A DNA stretch of 64,000 nucleotides, taken from the NCBI RefSeq assembly GCF_000143885.2, contig NC_018581.1, positions 1,426,001 through 1,490,000 of the forward strand, in the 5' to 3' direction. This document shows positions 41,279 to 50,401 of the stretch, in pieces (position 1 is the stretch's first letter; each line of letters opens with the position of its first letter). The translations under genes were made by a program, and so were the position numbers. The notes beneath the pieces are model-generated. The model was not told the DNA's origin, did no database searches, and saw only the letters and a program-made list of their open reading frames with translations. The DNA is from Gordonia sp. KTR9. Lineage in GTDB: Bacteria; Actinomycetota; Actinomycetes; Mycobacteriales; Mycobacteriaceae.

Positions 41279-42715
41279 GTGCCAGAGGACAACTTCACCA
41301 CACATGGCTCCCAGTCGACCGAAACCCGGCATCCGTCACCCCGCACCTTGGGTGAACTGCGTGCCAGCGGTCATGTCCAACGCAGTGTGCGCGACGAGAT
41401 CCGCAACAACCTCCTGTCCGCACTCCGCGAGGGACGTGATCCGTGGCCGGGCATCGTGGGCTTCGAGGCCACGGTCATCCCGCAGCTCGAGCGGGCGCTG
41501 ATCGCCGGCCACGACGTCGTCATGCTCGGGGAACGCGGTCAGGGCAAGACGCGAATCCTGCGCACCCTGGTCGGGCTCCTCGACGAGTGGACGCCGGTCA
41601 TCGCCGGTTCCGAACTCGGTGAGCACCCGTACGAACCCATCACCCCGGGGTCGATCCGGAAGGCCGCCAACCTCCTCGACGATCTGCCGATCGAGTGGCG
41701 GCACCGTTCGCAGCGTTACAGCGAGAAGCTGGCCACGCCGGACACGTCCGTCGCCGACCTCGTCGGCGACATCGACCCGATGAAGGTCGCCGAGGGCCGC
41801 AGCCTCGGCGACCCGGAGACCATCCACTTCGGACTCATCCCGCGTTCGCACCGCGGCATCGTCGCCATCAACGAGCTGCCCGACCTCGCCGAGCGAATCC
41901 AGGTGTCCATGCTCAACGTGATGGAGGAGCGCGACATCCAGGTCCGCGGTTACACCCTGCGACTGCCGCTCGACGTCCTGGTGATGGCGAGCGCCAACCC
42001 GGAGGACTACACCAACCGCGGACGGATCATCACCCCGCTCAAGGACCGCTTCGGCGCCGAGATCCGCACCCATTACCCACTCGAGCTCGACGACGAGGTG
42101 TCGGTCATCGAGCAGGAGGCGGATCTCACCGCCAGCGTGCCGACGTTCATCACCGAGATCCTGGCGCGCTTCACCCGTTACGCCCGCGATCACCCGTCCA
42201 TCGACCAGCGGTCCGGTGTGTCGGCCCGCTTCTCCATCGCCGGTGCCGAGACCGTCGCGGCCGCGGCGCTCCACCGGGCGACGGTGACGGGCGAGGATCA
42301 GGCGGTGGCCCGAGTGGTCGATCTCGAGTCGGTGATCGAGGTGCTCCGCGGCAAGATCGAGTTCGAGTCCGGCGAGGAGGGGCGTGAACTGGAGATCCTC
42401 GAGCACCTGATGCGCAAGTCCATCGCCGACGCGGTGCGTGCCCACCTCGGTGGCATCGACATGGCTCCGCTCGTCGATGCCCTCGAGAACGGTGAGCCGG
42501 TGGTCACCGGTGACCGGGTGCGCGCCGCCGATCTGCTGGGTTCCATCCCGTCGCCGGACGCCACCGCCGGCGTCCTCGACCAGATCGCCGAGCGCCTCGA
42601 GGCCGACACCGAAGGGGAGCGCGCCAGTGCCGTCGAACTCGCGCTCGAAGGGCTCTTCCTCGCCCGCCGGATCGGCAAGGAAGCCGACGAGAGCGGTCAA
42701 ACGGTCTACGGCTGA
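41279..42715 (+). CDS. MoxR/magnesium-chelatase-like AAA+ ATPase (Rv0958-like)
   Basis: 478 residues. AAA+ Walker A is VMLGERGQGKTR; Walker B with GIVAINELPDLAERIQVSMLNVMEERDIQVRG; sensor region VMASANPEDYTNRGRIITPLKDRFG. In M. tuberculosis Rv0958 follows purH and precedes a VWA protein, as here apart from the accessory insertion. MoxR ATPases act with VWA proteins as chaperone or remodelling pairs. GTG 41279 is preferred: a -10 element sits correctly for a leaderless start and it avoids overlap with the previous gene; GTG 41234 would add 15 residues. Called chelatase by similarity only; no chlorophyll pathway is implied. Confidence 0.85.
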   Translation: MPEDNFTTHGSQSTETRHPSPRTLGELRASGHVQRSVRDEIRNNLLSALREGRDPWPGIVGFEATVIPQLERALIAGHDVVMLGERGQGKTRILRTLVGLLDEWTPVIAGSELGEHPYEPITPGSIRKAANLLDDLPIEWRHRSQRYSEKLATPDTSVADLVGDIDPMKVAEGRSLGDPETIHFGLIPRSHRGIVAINELPDLAERIQVSMLNVMEERDIQVRGYTLRLPLDVLVMASANPEDYTNRGRIITPLKDRFGAEIRTHYPLELDDEVSVIEQEADLTASVPTFITEILARFTRYARDHPSIDQRSGVSARFSIAGAETVAAAALHRATVTGEDQAVARVVDLESVIEVLRGKIEFESGEEGRELEILEHLMRKSIADAVRAHLGGIDMAPLVDALENGEPVVTGDRVRAADLLGSIPSPDATAGVLDQIAERLEADTEGERASAVELALEGLFLARRIGKEADESGQTVYG

Positions 42716-42749
42716 GTGCCCCTGCGTCAGGAGCGCAGGAACCATCCCC

Positions 42750-42811
42750 GCTCCCTGAGGTGCGAGGAGCGCAAAAACCGTCCCCGCTCCCCGAGCCACG
42801 AAGGGTTTCGC
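42750..42811. repeat. REP-like repeat, copy 2 (MoxR-VWA gap)
   Basis: GCTCCCTGAGGTGCGAGGAGCG, interrupted here between its two halves, and later CCGAGCCACGAAGGGTTTCG. This is the same family as copies near 20193, 58406 and 58933. It fills most of the gap between the ATPase and the VWA gene. Confidence 0.6.
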
Positions 42812-42830
42812 GACAAGTTTAGGAGAACAC

Positions 42831-44834
42831 ATGGCGCGCAAGAGCTTCCATCGTTCGCGCTACCAGCGTTACGCCGGCGGCCCCGATCCGCTCGCGCCTC
42901 CGGTCGACCTGCGCGAGGCGCTGGAGACGATCGGCGAGGACGTCATGGCCGGAGCGTCGCCGCAGCGGGCGCTGCGGGAACTGCTGCGCCGCGGCACGCC
43001 GGACATGCGGGGGCTCGACAAGTTGCGCGAGCAGATCAACCGCCGCCGGCAGGAGCTGCTCAAGAAGCGCAATCTCGACGGCACGTTCGCCGAGATCCGC
43101 GAACTCCTCGACCGCGCGGTACTCGAGGAGCGCAAGCAACTGGCGCGTGACCTCGACGACGACGCCCGGTTCGCCGAGATGCAGATCGGGAGTCTCCCGC
43201 CGTCGACCGCGCAGGCCGTCGAGGAACTGTCGGAGTACAACTGGCGCAGTCCGCAGGCGCGCGAGGACTACGACAAGATCAAGGACCTGCTCGGGCGGGA
43301 GCTGCTGGATCAGCGCTTCGCGGGGATGAAGGAAGCCCTCGAGGGCGCGAACGAGCAGGACCGACAACGCATCTCGGAGATGCTCAAGGACCTGAACAAG
43401 CTCCTCGAGGCGCACAATCGGGGCGAGGACACCACCGAGGCGTTCGACGAGTTCATGGACGCACACGGCGAGTTCTTCCCGGAGAACCCCCGTAACACCG
43501 AGGAGCTGATCGACTCCCTCGCGCAGCGGGCGGCCGCGGCGCAGCAGTTCTACAACTCGCTGACTCCGGAGCAACGGGCCGAACTGGACCAGCTGGCCCA
43601 GCAGGCTTTCGGTTCGCCCGACCTCATGAATCAACTAGCACAGATGGATTCGCAGCTTCGGGCGGCACGACCGGGTCTCGACTGGGACGACGCGCAGTCG
43701 TTCTCCGGCGATCAGCCGATGGGACTCGGTGAGGGTGCCGCCGCGCTGCGCGACATCTCCGAACTCGACGCACTCTCCGAGCAGTTGTCACAGCAGTACG
43801 CGGGCGCGCAGATGGACGACATCGACCTCGATGCGCTCGCCAGGCAGCTCGGCGACGACGCGGCGGTCGACGCCCGGATGCTGGCCGAACTCGAGAAGGC
43901 GTTGTCCGAACAGGGATTCTTCGATCGCACCGCCGATGGTCAGCTGCGGCTGAGTCCCAAGGCGATGCGCCAGCTCGGCCAGTCGATCTTCCGGGACATC
44001 GCCGAACAGCTGTCGGGGCGTCGAGGCGACCGCCAGACCCGCCAGACCGGACTACTGGGCGAACCGACCGGCGCCTCGCGTGAGTGGGAGTTCGGCGACA
44101 CCGATCCCTGGGATGTCACTCGAACGGTCTCGAATGCGGTGCTGCGCACCGTCTCCGAGACCACCGAGCCGTCTCTGGCGACCTCGGAGATGGCGCGGTC
44201 GGGTGTGCGCATCGATGTCCGCGACGTCGAGGTCTCGGAGACCGAGAGCCGTACACAGGCGGCGGTCGTGCTTCTCGTCGACACCTCGTTCTCGATGGAG
44301 ATGGAGGGGCGGTGGACGCCGATGAAGCGCACCGCGATCGCCCTGAATCACCTGATCTCCACCCGTTTCCGCAGCGACGAACTGCACCTCATCGCCTTCG
44401 GTAGGTATGCGCGTTCGATCGACATCGCGGAGCTGACGGGTCTGCAGCCGCGCATGGAACAGGGCACCAACCTGCACCACGCGTTGCTGCTCGCGCAGCG
44501 GCACCTCCGACGGTTCCCGAATGCTCAGCCGGTGGTCCTGGTGGTCACCGACGGAGAGCCCACCGCGCATCTCGATCCCAGCGGAGAGCCGTTCTTCTTC
44601 TATCCACCGCACCCGCAGACCATCGCGCTCACGGTCCGCGAACTCGATCATGTCGCGCGAATCGGCGCACAGGTCACGTTCTTCCGGCTCGGCGAGGATC
44701 CCGGGCTGGCGCACTTCATGGACCAGATCGCCCGCCGCATCGGCGGGCGCGTCGTGGCACCGGACGTCGACGGTCTCGGTGCCGCCGTGGTCGGCGACTA
44801 TCTTCGGGCCCGAAAGGGGCGTCGCCGCGGCTGA
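42831..44834 (+). CDS. VWA-domain protein paired with the MoxR ATPase (Rv0959-like)
   Basis: 667 residues. The first 450 are mostly charged, helical and probably coiled (LDKLREQINRRRQELLKKRNL, LEERKQLARDLDDDARFAEM, LSEQLSQQYAGAQMDDIDLDALA). The C-terminal part is a von Willebrand A domain with a MIDAS motif LLVDTSFSMEMEG near residue 483, plus GTNLHHALLLA and VLVVTDGEPT. ATG 42831 follows TTAGGAGAAC. It should be the partner of the 41279 ATPase, as in other MoxR-VWA systems. No signal peptide, so it is cytoplasmic. Confidence 0.85.
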   Translation: MARKSFHRSRYQRYAGGPDPLAPPVDLREALETIGEDVMAGASPQRALRELLRRGTPDMRGLDKLREQINRRRQELLKKRNLDGTFAEIRELLDRAVLEERKQLARDLDDDARFAEMQIGSLPPSTAQAVEELSEYNWRSPQAREDYDKIKDLLGRELLDQRFAGMKEALEGANEQDRQRISEMLKDLNKLLEAHNRGEDTTEAFDEFMDAHGEFFPENPRNTEELIDSLAQRAAAAQQFYNSLTPEQRAELDQLAQQAFGSPDLMNQLAQMDSQLRAARPGLDWDDAQSFSGDQPMGLGEGAAALRDISELDALSEQLSQQYAGAQMDDIDLDALARQLGDDAAVDARMLAELEKALSEQGFFDRTADGQLRLSPKAMRQLGQSIFRDIAEQLSGRRGDRQTRQTGLLGEPTGASREWEFGDTDPWDVTRTVSNAVLRTVSETTEPSLATSEMARSGVRIDVRDVEVSETESRTQAAVVLLVDTSFSMEMEGRWTPMKRTAIALNHLISTRFRSDELHLIAFGRYARSIDIAELTGLQPRMEQGTNLHHALLLAQRHLRRFPNAQPVVLVVTDGEPTAHLDPSGEPFFFYPPHPQTIALTVRELDHVARIGAQVTFFRLGEDPGLAHFMDQIARRIGGRVVAPDVDGLGAAVVGDYLRARKGRRRG

Positions 44835-45578
44835 TCTCGGCTCAGCGGAGAGGTCGCGGGGTCGAGGCCGTAAGACCGTCTTCGGTTTCCGGCCGGCGAT
44901 GATCCAGAGCACGATGCCCACCAGCGCGAGCAGACCGCCGAATCCGCCGCCGAGGACCGCGAGCAGCACACCTCCGACGCCGCTGAAGATGCCGGACGCG
45001 TCGAGCGATGCGACGACGGCGGGCGAATCGCATCGGAACGAGTAGGTCCCGGATTCGACGACCTCGAAGGAGTCGAACGACTCGACTCCGGAACCGTCGA
45101 AGGTGAACTCGGTCGTCGTGTTCGTTCCCGGTGCCAGCGCGGCGGGGCCGGTGATCTCACAGCCCGGCACGCCGTTCGAGGCGCTGGTACTGAACAACTG
45201 GAACTCGTCGCCCGCTTCGTAGTACTGCTCGGCGGTCGGATTCACCTCGAACGCCTTGTCCGCCTGGTCGACCACAGTGCCGATGCCGGCGACTGCGAGG
45301 ACCACTCCGACCGCGACCGACAGGACCAGGATCAGGACGCCGACCATGGTCAGGATCTTGCCCCACCGTCGCATCCCGGCGCGGTCCTTGCGCGGGGGAG
45401 GAGGCGGTGGATAGCCGCCGTATGACCCGGGTTGTCCGAAGCCTCCCGACGGTGCGTACCCGCTGTCCGGGAATGGCGACTGCGGGGGATTCGGCTGGCC
45501 GTACGGCGGCTGGTATCCCGAGGGTTCCGGTCCCGGCCGGCCGGCGCCGGGCTGGCCCGGATCGTAGGGCTGGTTCAT
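44052..45578 (-). CDS. Proline-rich two-TM protein; 3' end runs antisense into the VWA gene
   Basis: ATG 45578 has GGAGG at the right distance. The first 75 residues are Pro/Gly/Tyr-rich (PYGQPNPPQSPFPDSGYAP), then a TM helix (ILTMVGVLILVLSVAVGVVLAVAG), an extracytoplasmic domain of about 100 residues with two Cys (GVPGCEITG, TYSFRCDSP), and a second TM helix (VGGVLLAVLGGGFGGLLALVGIVLWIIAG). After GRKPKTVL the frame has no stop until 44052 and simply reads the complement of the VWA gene for about 780 bp. The credible coding part is about 44850-45578; a one-base shift near 44860 would end the protein at 44842. Function unknown, probably envelope. Confidence 0.6.
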   Translation of the reverse strand: MNQPYDPGQPGAGRPGPEPSGYQPPYGQPNPPQSPFPDSGYAPSGGFGQPGSYGGYPPPPPPRKDRAGMRRWGKILTMVGVLILVLSVAVGVVLAVAGIGTVVDQADKAFEVNPTAEQYYEAGDEFQLFSTSASNGVPGCEITGPAALAPGTNTTTEFTFDGSGVESFDSFEVVESGTYSFRCDSPAVVASLDASGIFSGVGGVLLAVLGGGFGGLLALVGIVLWIIAGRKPKTVLRPRPRDLSAEPRSAAATPLSGPKIVADHGGTETVDVRCHDAPADAAGDLVHEVRQPGILAEPEERDLCADSRDMIEFADRERDGLRVRWIEEERLSAGIEMRGGLSVGDHQDHRLSIREPSEVPLREQQRVVQVGALFHARLQTRQLRDVDRTRIPTEGDEVQFVAAETGGDQVIQGDRGALHRRPPPLHLHRERGVDEKHDRRLCTALGLRDLDVADIDAHTRPRHLRGRQRRLGGLGDGAQHRIRDRSSDIPGIGVAELPLTRGAGRFAQ

Positions 45579-45761
45579 CTTCGCCTCCGATGTACGCCGG
45601 TCGGCTGTCTGTCCCGCCCGGACGCGATGAATTATGCCGCTCGGCGGGATCTTTCGTCGGGCAGTTGCGCAGAGGGTCGTCGAAACGAGATCGCAGATGA
45701 GCGTCTCTCGGGGTCGACTCCGGGGGAAAAGATCAGGGTGGTTCAGCCGGACTCGGCCAAC

Positions 45762-45767
45762 TAGGGT
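45762..45767 (+). promoter_or_regulatory. -10 element for a leaderless DUF1707 transcript
   Basis: TAGGGT ends 8 nt before the GTG at 45776, again consistent with transcription starting at the first codon. Confidence 0.5.
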
Positions 45768-45775
45768 CTGCAGAC

Positions 45776-46414
45776 GTGACCCAACCCGGTGAACCATCGA
45801 CTCCCGACGACCGTCGAGCCCGGCTCCGTGCCGCGGACGCGGACCGCGAACTGGTCCACGAGATTCTCTCCGCCGCCATGGCGCACGGCAGCCTCTCTCC
45901 GACCGAATATGAGGAGCGTGCCGGAAAAGCGGTGCTCGCCAAGACTTTCGGTGACCTCGATCTCCTCACCGACGACCTCCCGGTGGCTCAGCTCGGCGTC
46001 GCGATGCCCGCGGCCAGCCTGTCCCCGGGGCCGCGCGTCACGGGCGGGAGCGGGGATGTGGCCGTTCGCCACCGATTGGCGATCATGTCCGGCAGCGAGT
46101 TGTCGGGGACCGCGGTGGTCGCTGATCAGCTCACCGCCACCGCCATCATGGGCGGGGTCGAACTCGATCTGCGAGAGGTGGAGTTCATCGCGCCGGTGCT
46201 GACTCTCCAGTGCATGGCGATCATGGGCGGCGTCGAGATCAAGGTGCCCGACGGGGTGACCGTCGAGATCGGCGGACTGGGCATCATGGGCGGTTTCAGC
46301 GGCAGGTCGCAGAAGGCATCTCGGCCCGGCGCACCGGTCGTGCGGGTGACGGGACTGGCGCTGATGGGTGGCGTCGACGTCAAACACGTGTCCCGAGACG
46401 AGCCGGACGTCTGA
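45776..46414 (+). CDS. DUF1707 (SHOCT-like) protein with LiaF-like C-terminal repeats
   Basis: 212 residues. The N-terminal 55 residues are the DUF1707 domain (RAADADRELVHEILSAAMAHGSLSPTEYEERAGKAVLAKTFGDLDLLTDDLP). The rest is a beta-helix-like region with four repeats of a M-S/G-G motif (LAIMSGSEL, TAIMGGVELDL, MAIMGGVEIKV, LGIMGGFSG, LALMGGVDVKH), as in the C-terminal part of LiaF/cell-wall-active proteins. No TM helix. Possible role in sensing envelope state; unproven. GTG 45776 is supported by a correctly placed -10 element. Converges with the AEC carrier gene, 4 bp apart. Confidence 0.82.
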   Translation: MTQPGEPSTPDDRRARLRAADADRELVHEILSAAMAHGSLSPTEYEERAGKAVLAKTFGDLDLLTDDLPVAQLGVAMPAASLSPGPRVTGGSGDVAVRHRLAIMSGSELSGTAVVADQLTATAIMGGVELDLREVEFIAPVLTLQCMAIMGGVEIKVPDGVTVEIGGLGIMGGFSGRSQKASRPGAPVVRVTGLALMGGVDVKHVSRDEPDV

Positions 46415-46418
46415 CCGT

Positions 46419-47354
46419 TCAGGCCAGCACGAGGGCGATGACCATGATGGTCGGTATCGACGCGAGCGTCGTGATCAATGCCGTGTCCCGGGCGAGGATC
46501 TGGCCGCGCCGATAACGGGTGGCGTACACCAGGACATTCTGTGCGGTGGGCAACGCCGCGATGACCACCTGCGCGAACAGCGCTTCGCCCGTCTGTCCGA
46601 AGCCCCAACGGGCGACGGCGTACACGGTGATCGGCATGGCGACCATCTTCAGGATGCTCGCCAGTGCGATGTCGCGGCGCGGGCTCTGTCCCTTCTTGAA
46701 CACCGCCACACCGGTCAGGGACAAGCCGAACGCGAGCAGGGCCGCCGGCACCGAGGCATCACCCAGCATCTTCAGTGGAGACATGACCGCGGCCGGAGGC
46801 GTCCAGCCGATCAGCGAGATCGCCAGACCGGCGAGTCCGCCGACGACGATCGGATTCGTGATCGGGGCGACGAGGGAGTCCCTCAGCAGTGAGCGTCCCG
46901 AATCACGGTCGAGCGCGGTGAGATCGAGCGCGAGCAGTGCCACCGGTGAGTAGATCAGGATCTGGAACAGCAGCAGCGGAGCGATGAACGACGCGTCGTC
47001 GAGGACGAAGATCGCGATCGGCAGTCCGAGATTCACGCTGTTCACGTACGACGCCGACAGTCCGCCGATCACGAGTTCGGGGACCGCGCGCCGGAGCCAG
47101 AGCCTGGCGATCACCACGTAGACGGCACCCATGAGGAATGCGCTGCCACCGGCGATCACGAGCGTCGCCGAGAAGATGACCGACAGGTCGGAGGTGACCA
47201 TCGAATGGAACAGGAGTGCCGGGGTGAAGACGAAGAACACCAGCCGGGACAGGACTTCGTGGGCATGGTCGCCGATGACTCGCGTGCGCCCGAGGACGTA
47301 ACCCACCCCGACTACAATGAAGATCACCGTGAAGCCGGAGATGACGCCAGACAC
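46419..47354 (-). CDS. AEC-family (auxin efflux carrier-like) transporter
   Basis: 311 residues with about ten hydrophobic helices in two halves, the pattern of AEC permeases (FTVIFIVVGVGYVLGRTRVI at the N-terminus, LPIAIFVLDDASFIAPLLLFQILIYSPVALLALD, PIVVGGLAGLAISLIGWTPP, VPAALLAFGLSLTG, ALPTAQNVLVYATRY). Such carriers export or take up small carboxylates or amino acids; the substrate is unknown. ATG 47354. It is divergent from the DUF4190 gene at 47416, with only 61 bp between. Confidence 0.85.
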   Translation of the reverse strand: MSGVISGFTVIFIVVGVGYVLGRTRVIGDHAHEVLSRLVFFVFTPALLFHSMVTSDLSVIFSATLVIAGGSAFLMGAVYVVIARLWLRRAVPELVIGGLSASYVNSVNLGLPIAIFVLDDASFIAPLLLFQILIYSPVALLALDLTALDRDSGRSLLRDSLVAPITNPIVVGGLAGLAISLIGWTPPAAVMSPLKMLGDASVPAALLAFGLSLTGVAVFKKGQSPRRDIALASILKMVAMPITVYAVARWGFGQTGEALFAQVVIAALPTAQNVLVYATRYRRGQILARDTALITTLASIPTIMVIALVLA

Positions 47355-47415
47355 CGGTCGAGTCTAGTCGTTAGGCTGGTGAACACATCGTGTCGGATCT
47401 ACATGGGGGTTGTGC

Positions 47416-48180
47416 GTGAGTTATCCACCGGGACAGGGCTCAGGCCAGGGCCAGGACGACTGGGGGACGGTGCCGAGCTCGGGCCCTTCGGGTAACTCGG
47501 GTCCCAACCTCAGCAAGGGTGACCAGGGCCAGGGCGCCGCCCCGGAGTACGCGCCGACCGAATACGGCCAGACCTACCAGCCGGGCCCGTCGTCGGACCC
47601 CTACGGCCAGAATCCCTACGGTCAGAATCCGTACGGGCAGAGTCCTTCCGGCCAGAGTGCCTATGGCCAGGACCAGTACGGCCAGAGTCCCTACGGATCG
47701 CCGTCCGGCAACCAGGGATACGGGACGCCGAGCCAGGATCCCTATGCGCAACCCCCGGGCGGGTCCTACGGCCAGTACAACGATCCGTACCAGGCCGGCC
47801 AGGCTCCTGCCTACGGCAGCGCCTACGGGTCGCAGAATCCGTACGGAGCCGCACCCTACGGCGGCGGTTACGGATACCCGGCGCCGCAGAAGAGCACCAA
47901 CGGCAAGGCGATCGGGGCGTTGATCTCGGGAATCGTCGGTCTGGTCATGCTCGCCGCGTGCTTCCTGATCTCGTTCCCGGTCGGCATCGCCGCGGTGGTC
48001 CTCGGCTTCATGGCCCGACGCGAGGTCGAACAAACCGGTGATACGCAGACGGGATCGGGAATGGCGCTCGCCGGGATCATCACCGGCGCGCTGGCCATCG
48101 TGGGCGCGATCGTGTGGGTGGTCATCTTCATAGTCATCATCGCGGCCGGCAATTCGACGGACTCCGTCTACTACTACTGA
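47416..48180 (+). CDS. DUF4190-type membrane protein with Gly/Tyr/Gln-rich N-terminus
   Basis: 254 residues. Residues 1 to about 155 are low complexity, built from NPYGQ and QSPYG repeats. Two hydrophobic helices follow (AIGALISGIVGLVMLAACFLISFPVGIAAVVLGFMARREVE and GMALAGIITGALAIVGAIVWVVIFIVIIAAG), matching DUF4190. GTG 47416 follows GGGGG; TTG 47410 is a possible alternative. A TAGGCT -10 at 47372-47377 lies about 32 bp before the likely leader start. A paralogue lies directly downstream. Function unknown; probably membrane or envelope. Confidence 0.78.
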   Translation: MSYPPGQGSGQGQDDWGTVPSSGPSGNSGPNLSKGDQGQGAAPEYAPTEYGQTYQPGPSSDPYGQNPYGQNPYGQSPSGQSAYGQDQYGQSPYGSPSGNQGYGTPSQDPYAQPPGGSYGQYNDPYQAGQAPAYGSAYGSQNPYGAAPYGGGYGYPAPQKSTNGKAIGALISGIVGLVMLAACFLISFPVGIAAVVLGFMARREVEQTGDTQTGSGMALAGIITGALAIVGAIVWVVIFIVIIAAGNSTDSVYYY

Positions 48181-48244
48181 ACGAATATCGGGCCGATCGA
48201 GCGCCATGATCATCGACTTCGGCCCAGTTCGGAGCCCTTTTCAC

Positions 48245-48250
48245 TAGGCT
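48245..48250 (+). promoter_or_regulatory. -10 element in front of the second DUF4190 gene
   Basis: TAGGCT ends 7 nt before an in-frame ATG at 48258, so a leaderless, 25-residue longer product is possible, besides initiation at ATG 48333. Confidence 0.45.
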
Positions 48251-48332
48251 GTGCAGAATGCACGGCCGGGTGTGCGTGCACGCATCCACCCTGCGTCGCC
48301 CCGCTGCGCGCACAGCTCGTGAAAGGCACCTG

Positions 48333-49313
48333 ATGACCACTCCGACCGGAGGTGGCGATCCGACGGATCCGGCCTCATCACCCACCCCGCCGTCGGACGC
48401 CTCGGCAACCGACCCGTCGCCGTGGGAACCGACCCAGAAGTCGGCCGTCCCCGATGCCGAGCCGGACTCCGTACCGGTGACGTCGACACCAGGGGCCGGA
48501 CCCGACGACACGGAGATTCCCGAGTCGCACAGTCCGGCCGACGGCGTCACCCGTGTCATCCGTACCGGACCTGCCTCGGATCCCCCCTCTGCGCAGCGGG
48601 TTTCGCCGCCGCCGGGGACAGGCGCTCCCGGGTCGGGTGGTGGCCGCGGCCCCGGTGGCCCGCCCCCGTCGGGTTACGACTCCACGCGCGTGATCTCGAC
48701 GCGGCCGCCGGCAGCGGGACCGCCGCCCGGGCAGGCGCCGCCACCACCTCCCCGGCAGGGCCACGGTCCGCAGCAGGGGTTCGGTCAACCGCAGGGATAC
48801 GGTCAGCAACCGCAGGGCCCCGGGCAACGTCAGGGTCACGGGCAAGCGCAGGGTTACGGGCAACCGCAGGGCCATGGGCAACCGGGCTCCGGCCAACCGG
48901 GGTACGGCCCACCGCAGGGATACGGTCGACCCCCTCAGGGTCCGGTCCCGGGCCGGCAAGGCCAGCAGTTCACGCCGCCCGGCGAGGGCCGCCCTCCTGG
49001 ATCGGAATCCGCTGAACCCCGCTCCGCCGAGACCACCGGCGACGACGCCGGCGGCTCGTCGACCAACACACTGGCCGTGGGAGCGCTCGTCGCCTCGCTG
49101 CTGGGTCTCCTGTGCAGTGGGATCGGCGGCCTCATCGGGCTGGTGCTCGGGATCGTCGCACGCAAACAGATAGCAGCGTCGGGCGGCAGGCAGACCGGGG
49201 ACGGTGTTGCGCTGACCGCGATCATCATCGGTGCGTTCATCATCGTCGTCTGGGTCGCGTACTGGCTGGCGATCGCGCTGACCGACCTGCAGTCGCCGTG
49301 GAGCTACCTCTGA
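48333..49313 (+). CDS. DUF4190-type membrane protein, Pro/Gly/Gln-rich (paralogue)
   Basis: 326 residues, similar in plan to the gene upstream. About 230 residues of Pro/Gly/Gln low complexity (repeats of GYGQ, QGHGQ, PQG) are followed by two hydrophobic helices ([34 protein letters not shown] and [25 protein letters not shown]). ATG 48333 has GAAAGG upstream. A -10 at 48245 also points to ATG 48258, which would add 25 residues with no family features. The pair probably arose by duplication. Function unknown. Confidence 0.75.
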   Translation: MTTPTGGGDPTDPASSPTPPSDASATDPSPWEPTQKSAVPDAEPDSVPVTSTPGAGPDDTEIPESHSPADGVTRVIRTGPASDPPSAQRVSPPPGTGAPGSGGGRGPGGPPPSGYDSTRVISTRPPAAGPPPGQAPPPPPRQGHGPQQGFGQPQGYGQQPQGPGQRQGHGQAQGYGQPQGHGQPGSGQPGYGPPQGYGRPPQGPVPGRQGQQFTPPGEGRPPGSESAEPRSAETTGDDAGGSSTNTLAVGALVASLLGLLCSGIGGLIGLVLGIVARKQIAASGGRQTGDGVALTAIIIGAFIIVVWVAYWLAIALTDLQSPWSYL

Positions 49314-49348
49314 GAAGTGCGCTCACGGATGTCGCCGGATCGGCCATT

Positions 49349-49378
49349 TTGGAGCTGGACGTCCCCGCCAGGTAGTCT
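49349..49378 (+). promoter_or_regulatory. Probable promoter of rpmF
   Basis: TTGGAG, an 18-bp spacer and TAGTCT lie about 115 bp upstream of rpmF. Placement and spacing suit the main sigma factor. Confidence 0.4.
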
Positions 49379-49493
49379 GGTCGGGTTGTGTGCCACGGCC
49401 GCGTCGGGTCGATGGGTGCACTGATGGGGCCGACCCAGTGATGCATGGCGTCACCATCGGCCACGCAGACCACAGTAGGAGAAGGGCTCAACC

Positions 49494-49667
49494 ATGGCTG
49501 TACCGAAGCGCCGGATGTCGCGGGCGAACACCCGTAGCCGTCGTTCGCAGTGGAAGGCGGAAAACCCCGCACTGCAAGAAGAGAAGGTGAACGGCGTCCC
49601 CGTGCGGATTCCGCGTCGTCTGGTCAAGGCGGCCCGCGCCGGTCTCATCGATCTGGATCGTCGCTAG
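49494..49667 (+). CDS. rpmF: 50S ribosomal protein L32
   Basis: A 57-residue, very basic protein with the invariant start [20 protein letters not shown] and the end [20 protein letters not shown]. It is a component of the large ribosomal subunit. No zinc-binding Cys residues are present, as in the mycobacterial L32. ATG 49494 has AGGAGAAGG upstream. In M. tuberculosis rpmF is also close to mprA, which here lies 14 kb to the right. Confidence 0.95.
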   Translation: MAVPKRRMSRANTRSRRSQWKAENPALQEEKVNGVPVRIPRRLVKAARAGLIDLDRR

Positions 49668-49784
49668 CCTCGTCCGGTCGCCGTTCCGGCACCGCATTGA
49701 CGTACCGATGACCGCCTCCGGTCCGACCGGGGGCGGTCATTCGTGTGCCGGCGGTCTTCCCCGTCCCTGATCCTGAGGTGATCC

Positions 49785-50393
49785 GTGCTGCTCGACGTGC
49801 TCAACTTCGCGGGTATCGCGGTATTCGCGGCGTCGGGTGCCATGCTCGGGGTCCGCAAGGACTTCGACATGTGGGGGATCGTCACCGTCGGCGTGCTCAC
49901 CGGTGTCGGCGGTGGCGTCTTGCGCGACGTGCTGCTCGGCATCACCCCGCCCGCGTCGATCAACGGATGGGGTCCCATCGTCACCGCGACCGTCGCCGGC
50001 CTCGTCGTCTTCTTCTTCCATCCCGCATTTACCGCGCTGCACCGGTCGATCCTGGTGCTCGACGCGTTCGGGATGGGGCTCTTCGCCGCGACCGGCGCGA
50101 GCATCGCCCTCGACGTCGGGGCGAGCGCCTTTGCCGCGACGACCGTCGGTCTGCTCACCGCGGTCGGCGGTGGCGTGCTCCGCGACGTGATAGCCAACGA
50201 GGTCCCGCTCCTCCTCCAACCGTTCGACCTCTACGCCGTGCCCGCGGTGCTCGGTGCCGCCATCGTCGCGGTCGGCGCCACCTATACGTCCGCGCCGCAC
50301 TGGATCTGGCTCGTCGTCGGATCGGTTCTCGCGACCGGACTGCGGCTGGTGAGTCTGCGGTTCGCCTTGCGGCTCCCGACCGCACGCCGCTGA
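49785..50393 (+). CDS. TRIC-type (UPF0126) cation channel family membrane protein
   Basis: 202 residues with seven hydrophobic helices. Two internal repeats carry the signature GVGGGVLRDVLLG and AVGGGVLRDVIAN, together with FAASGAMLGVRKDFD and FAATGASIALDVGAS. This matches prokaryotic trimeric intracellular cation channels that pass K+ and related ions. GTG 49785 has a TGAGGTGAT site. It ends nine bases before the first palindrome bracketing the nuclease-like gene. Confidence 0.87.
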   Translation: MLLDVLNFAGIAVFAASGAMLGVRKDFDMWGIVTVGVLTGVGGGVLRDVLLGITPPASINGWGPIVTATVAGLVVFFFHPAFTALHRSILVLDAFGMGLFAATGASIALDVGASAFAATTVGLLTAVGGGVLRDVIANEVPLLLQPFDLYAVPAVLGAAIVAVGATYTSAPHWIWLVVGSVLATGLRLVSLRFALRLPTARR

Positions 50394-50401
50394 CCGCCCC
50401 G

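Noticed and set aside
41279..42715. True magnesium chelatase subunit for tetrapyrrole synthesis
   Set aside because: The ATPase-VWA pair matches the MoxR/Rv0958-Rv0959 type; no chlorophyll or cobalt-chelatase partners are present.
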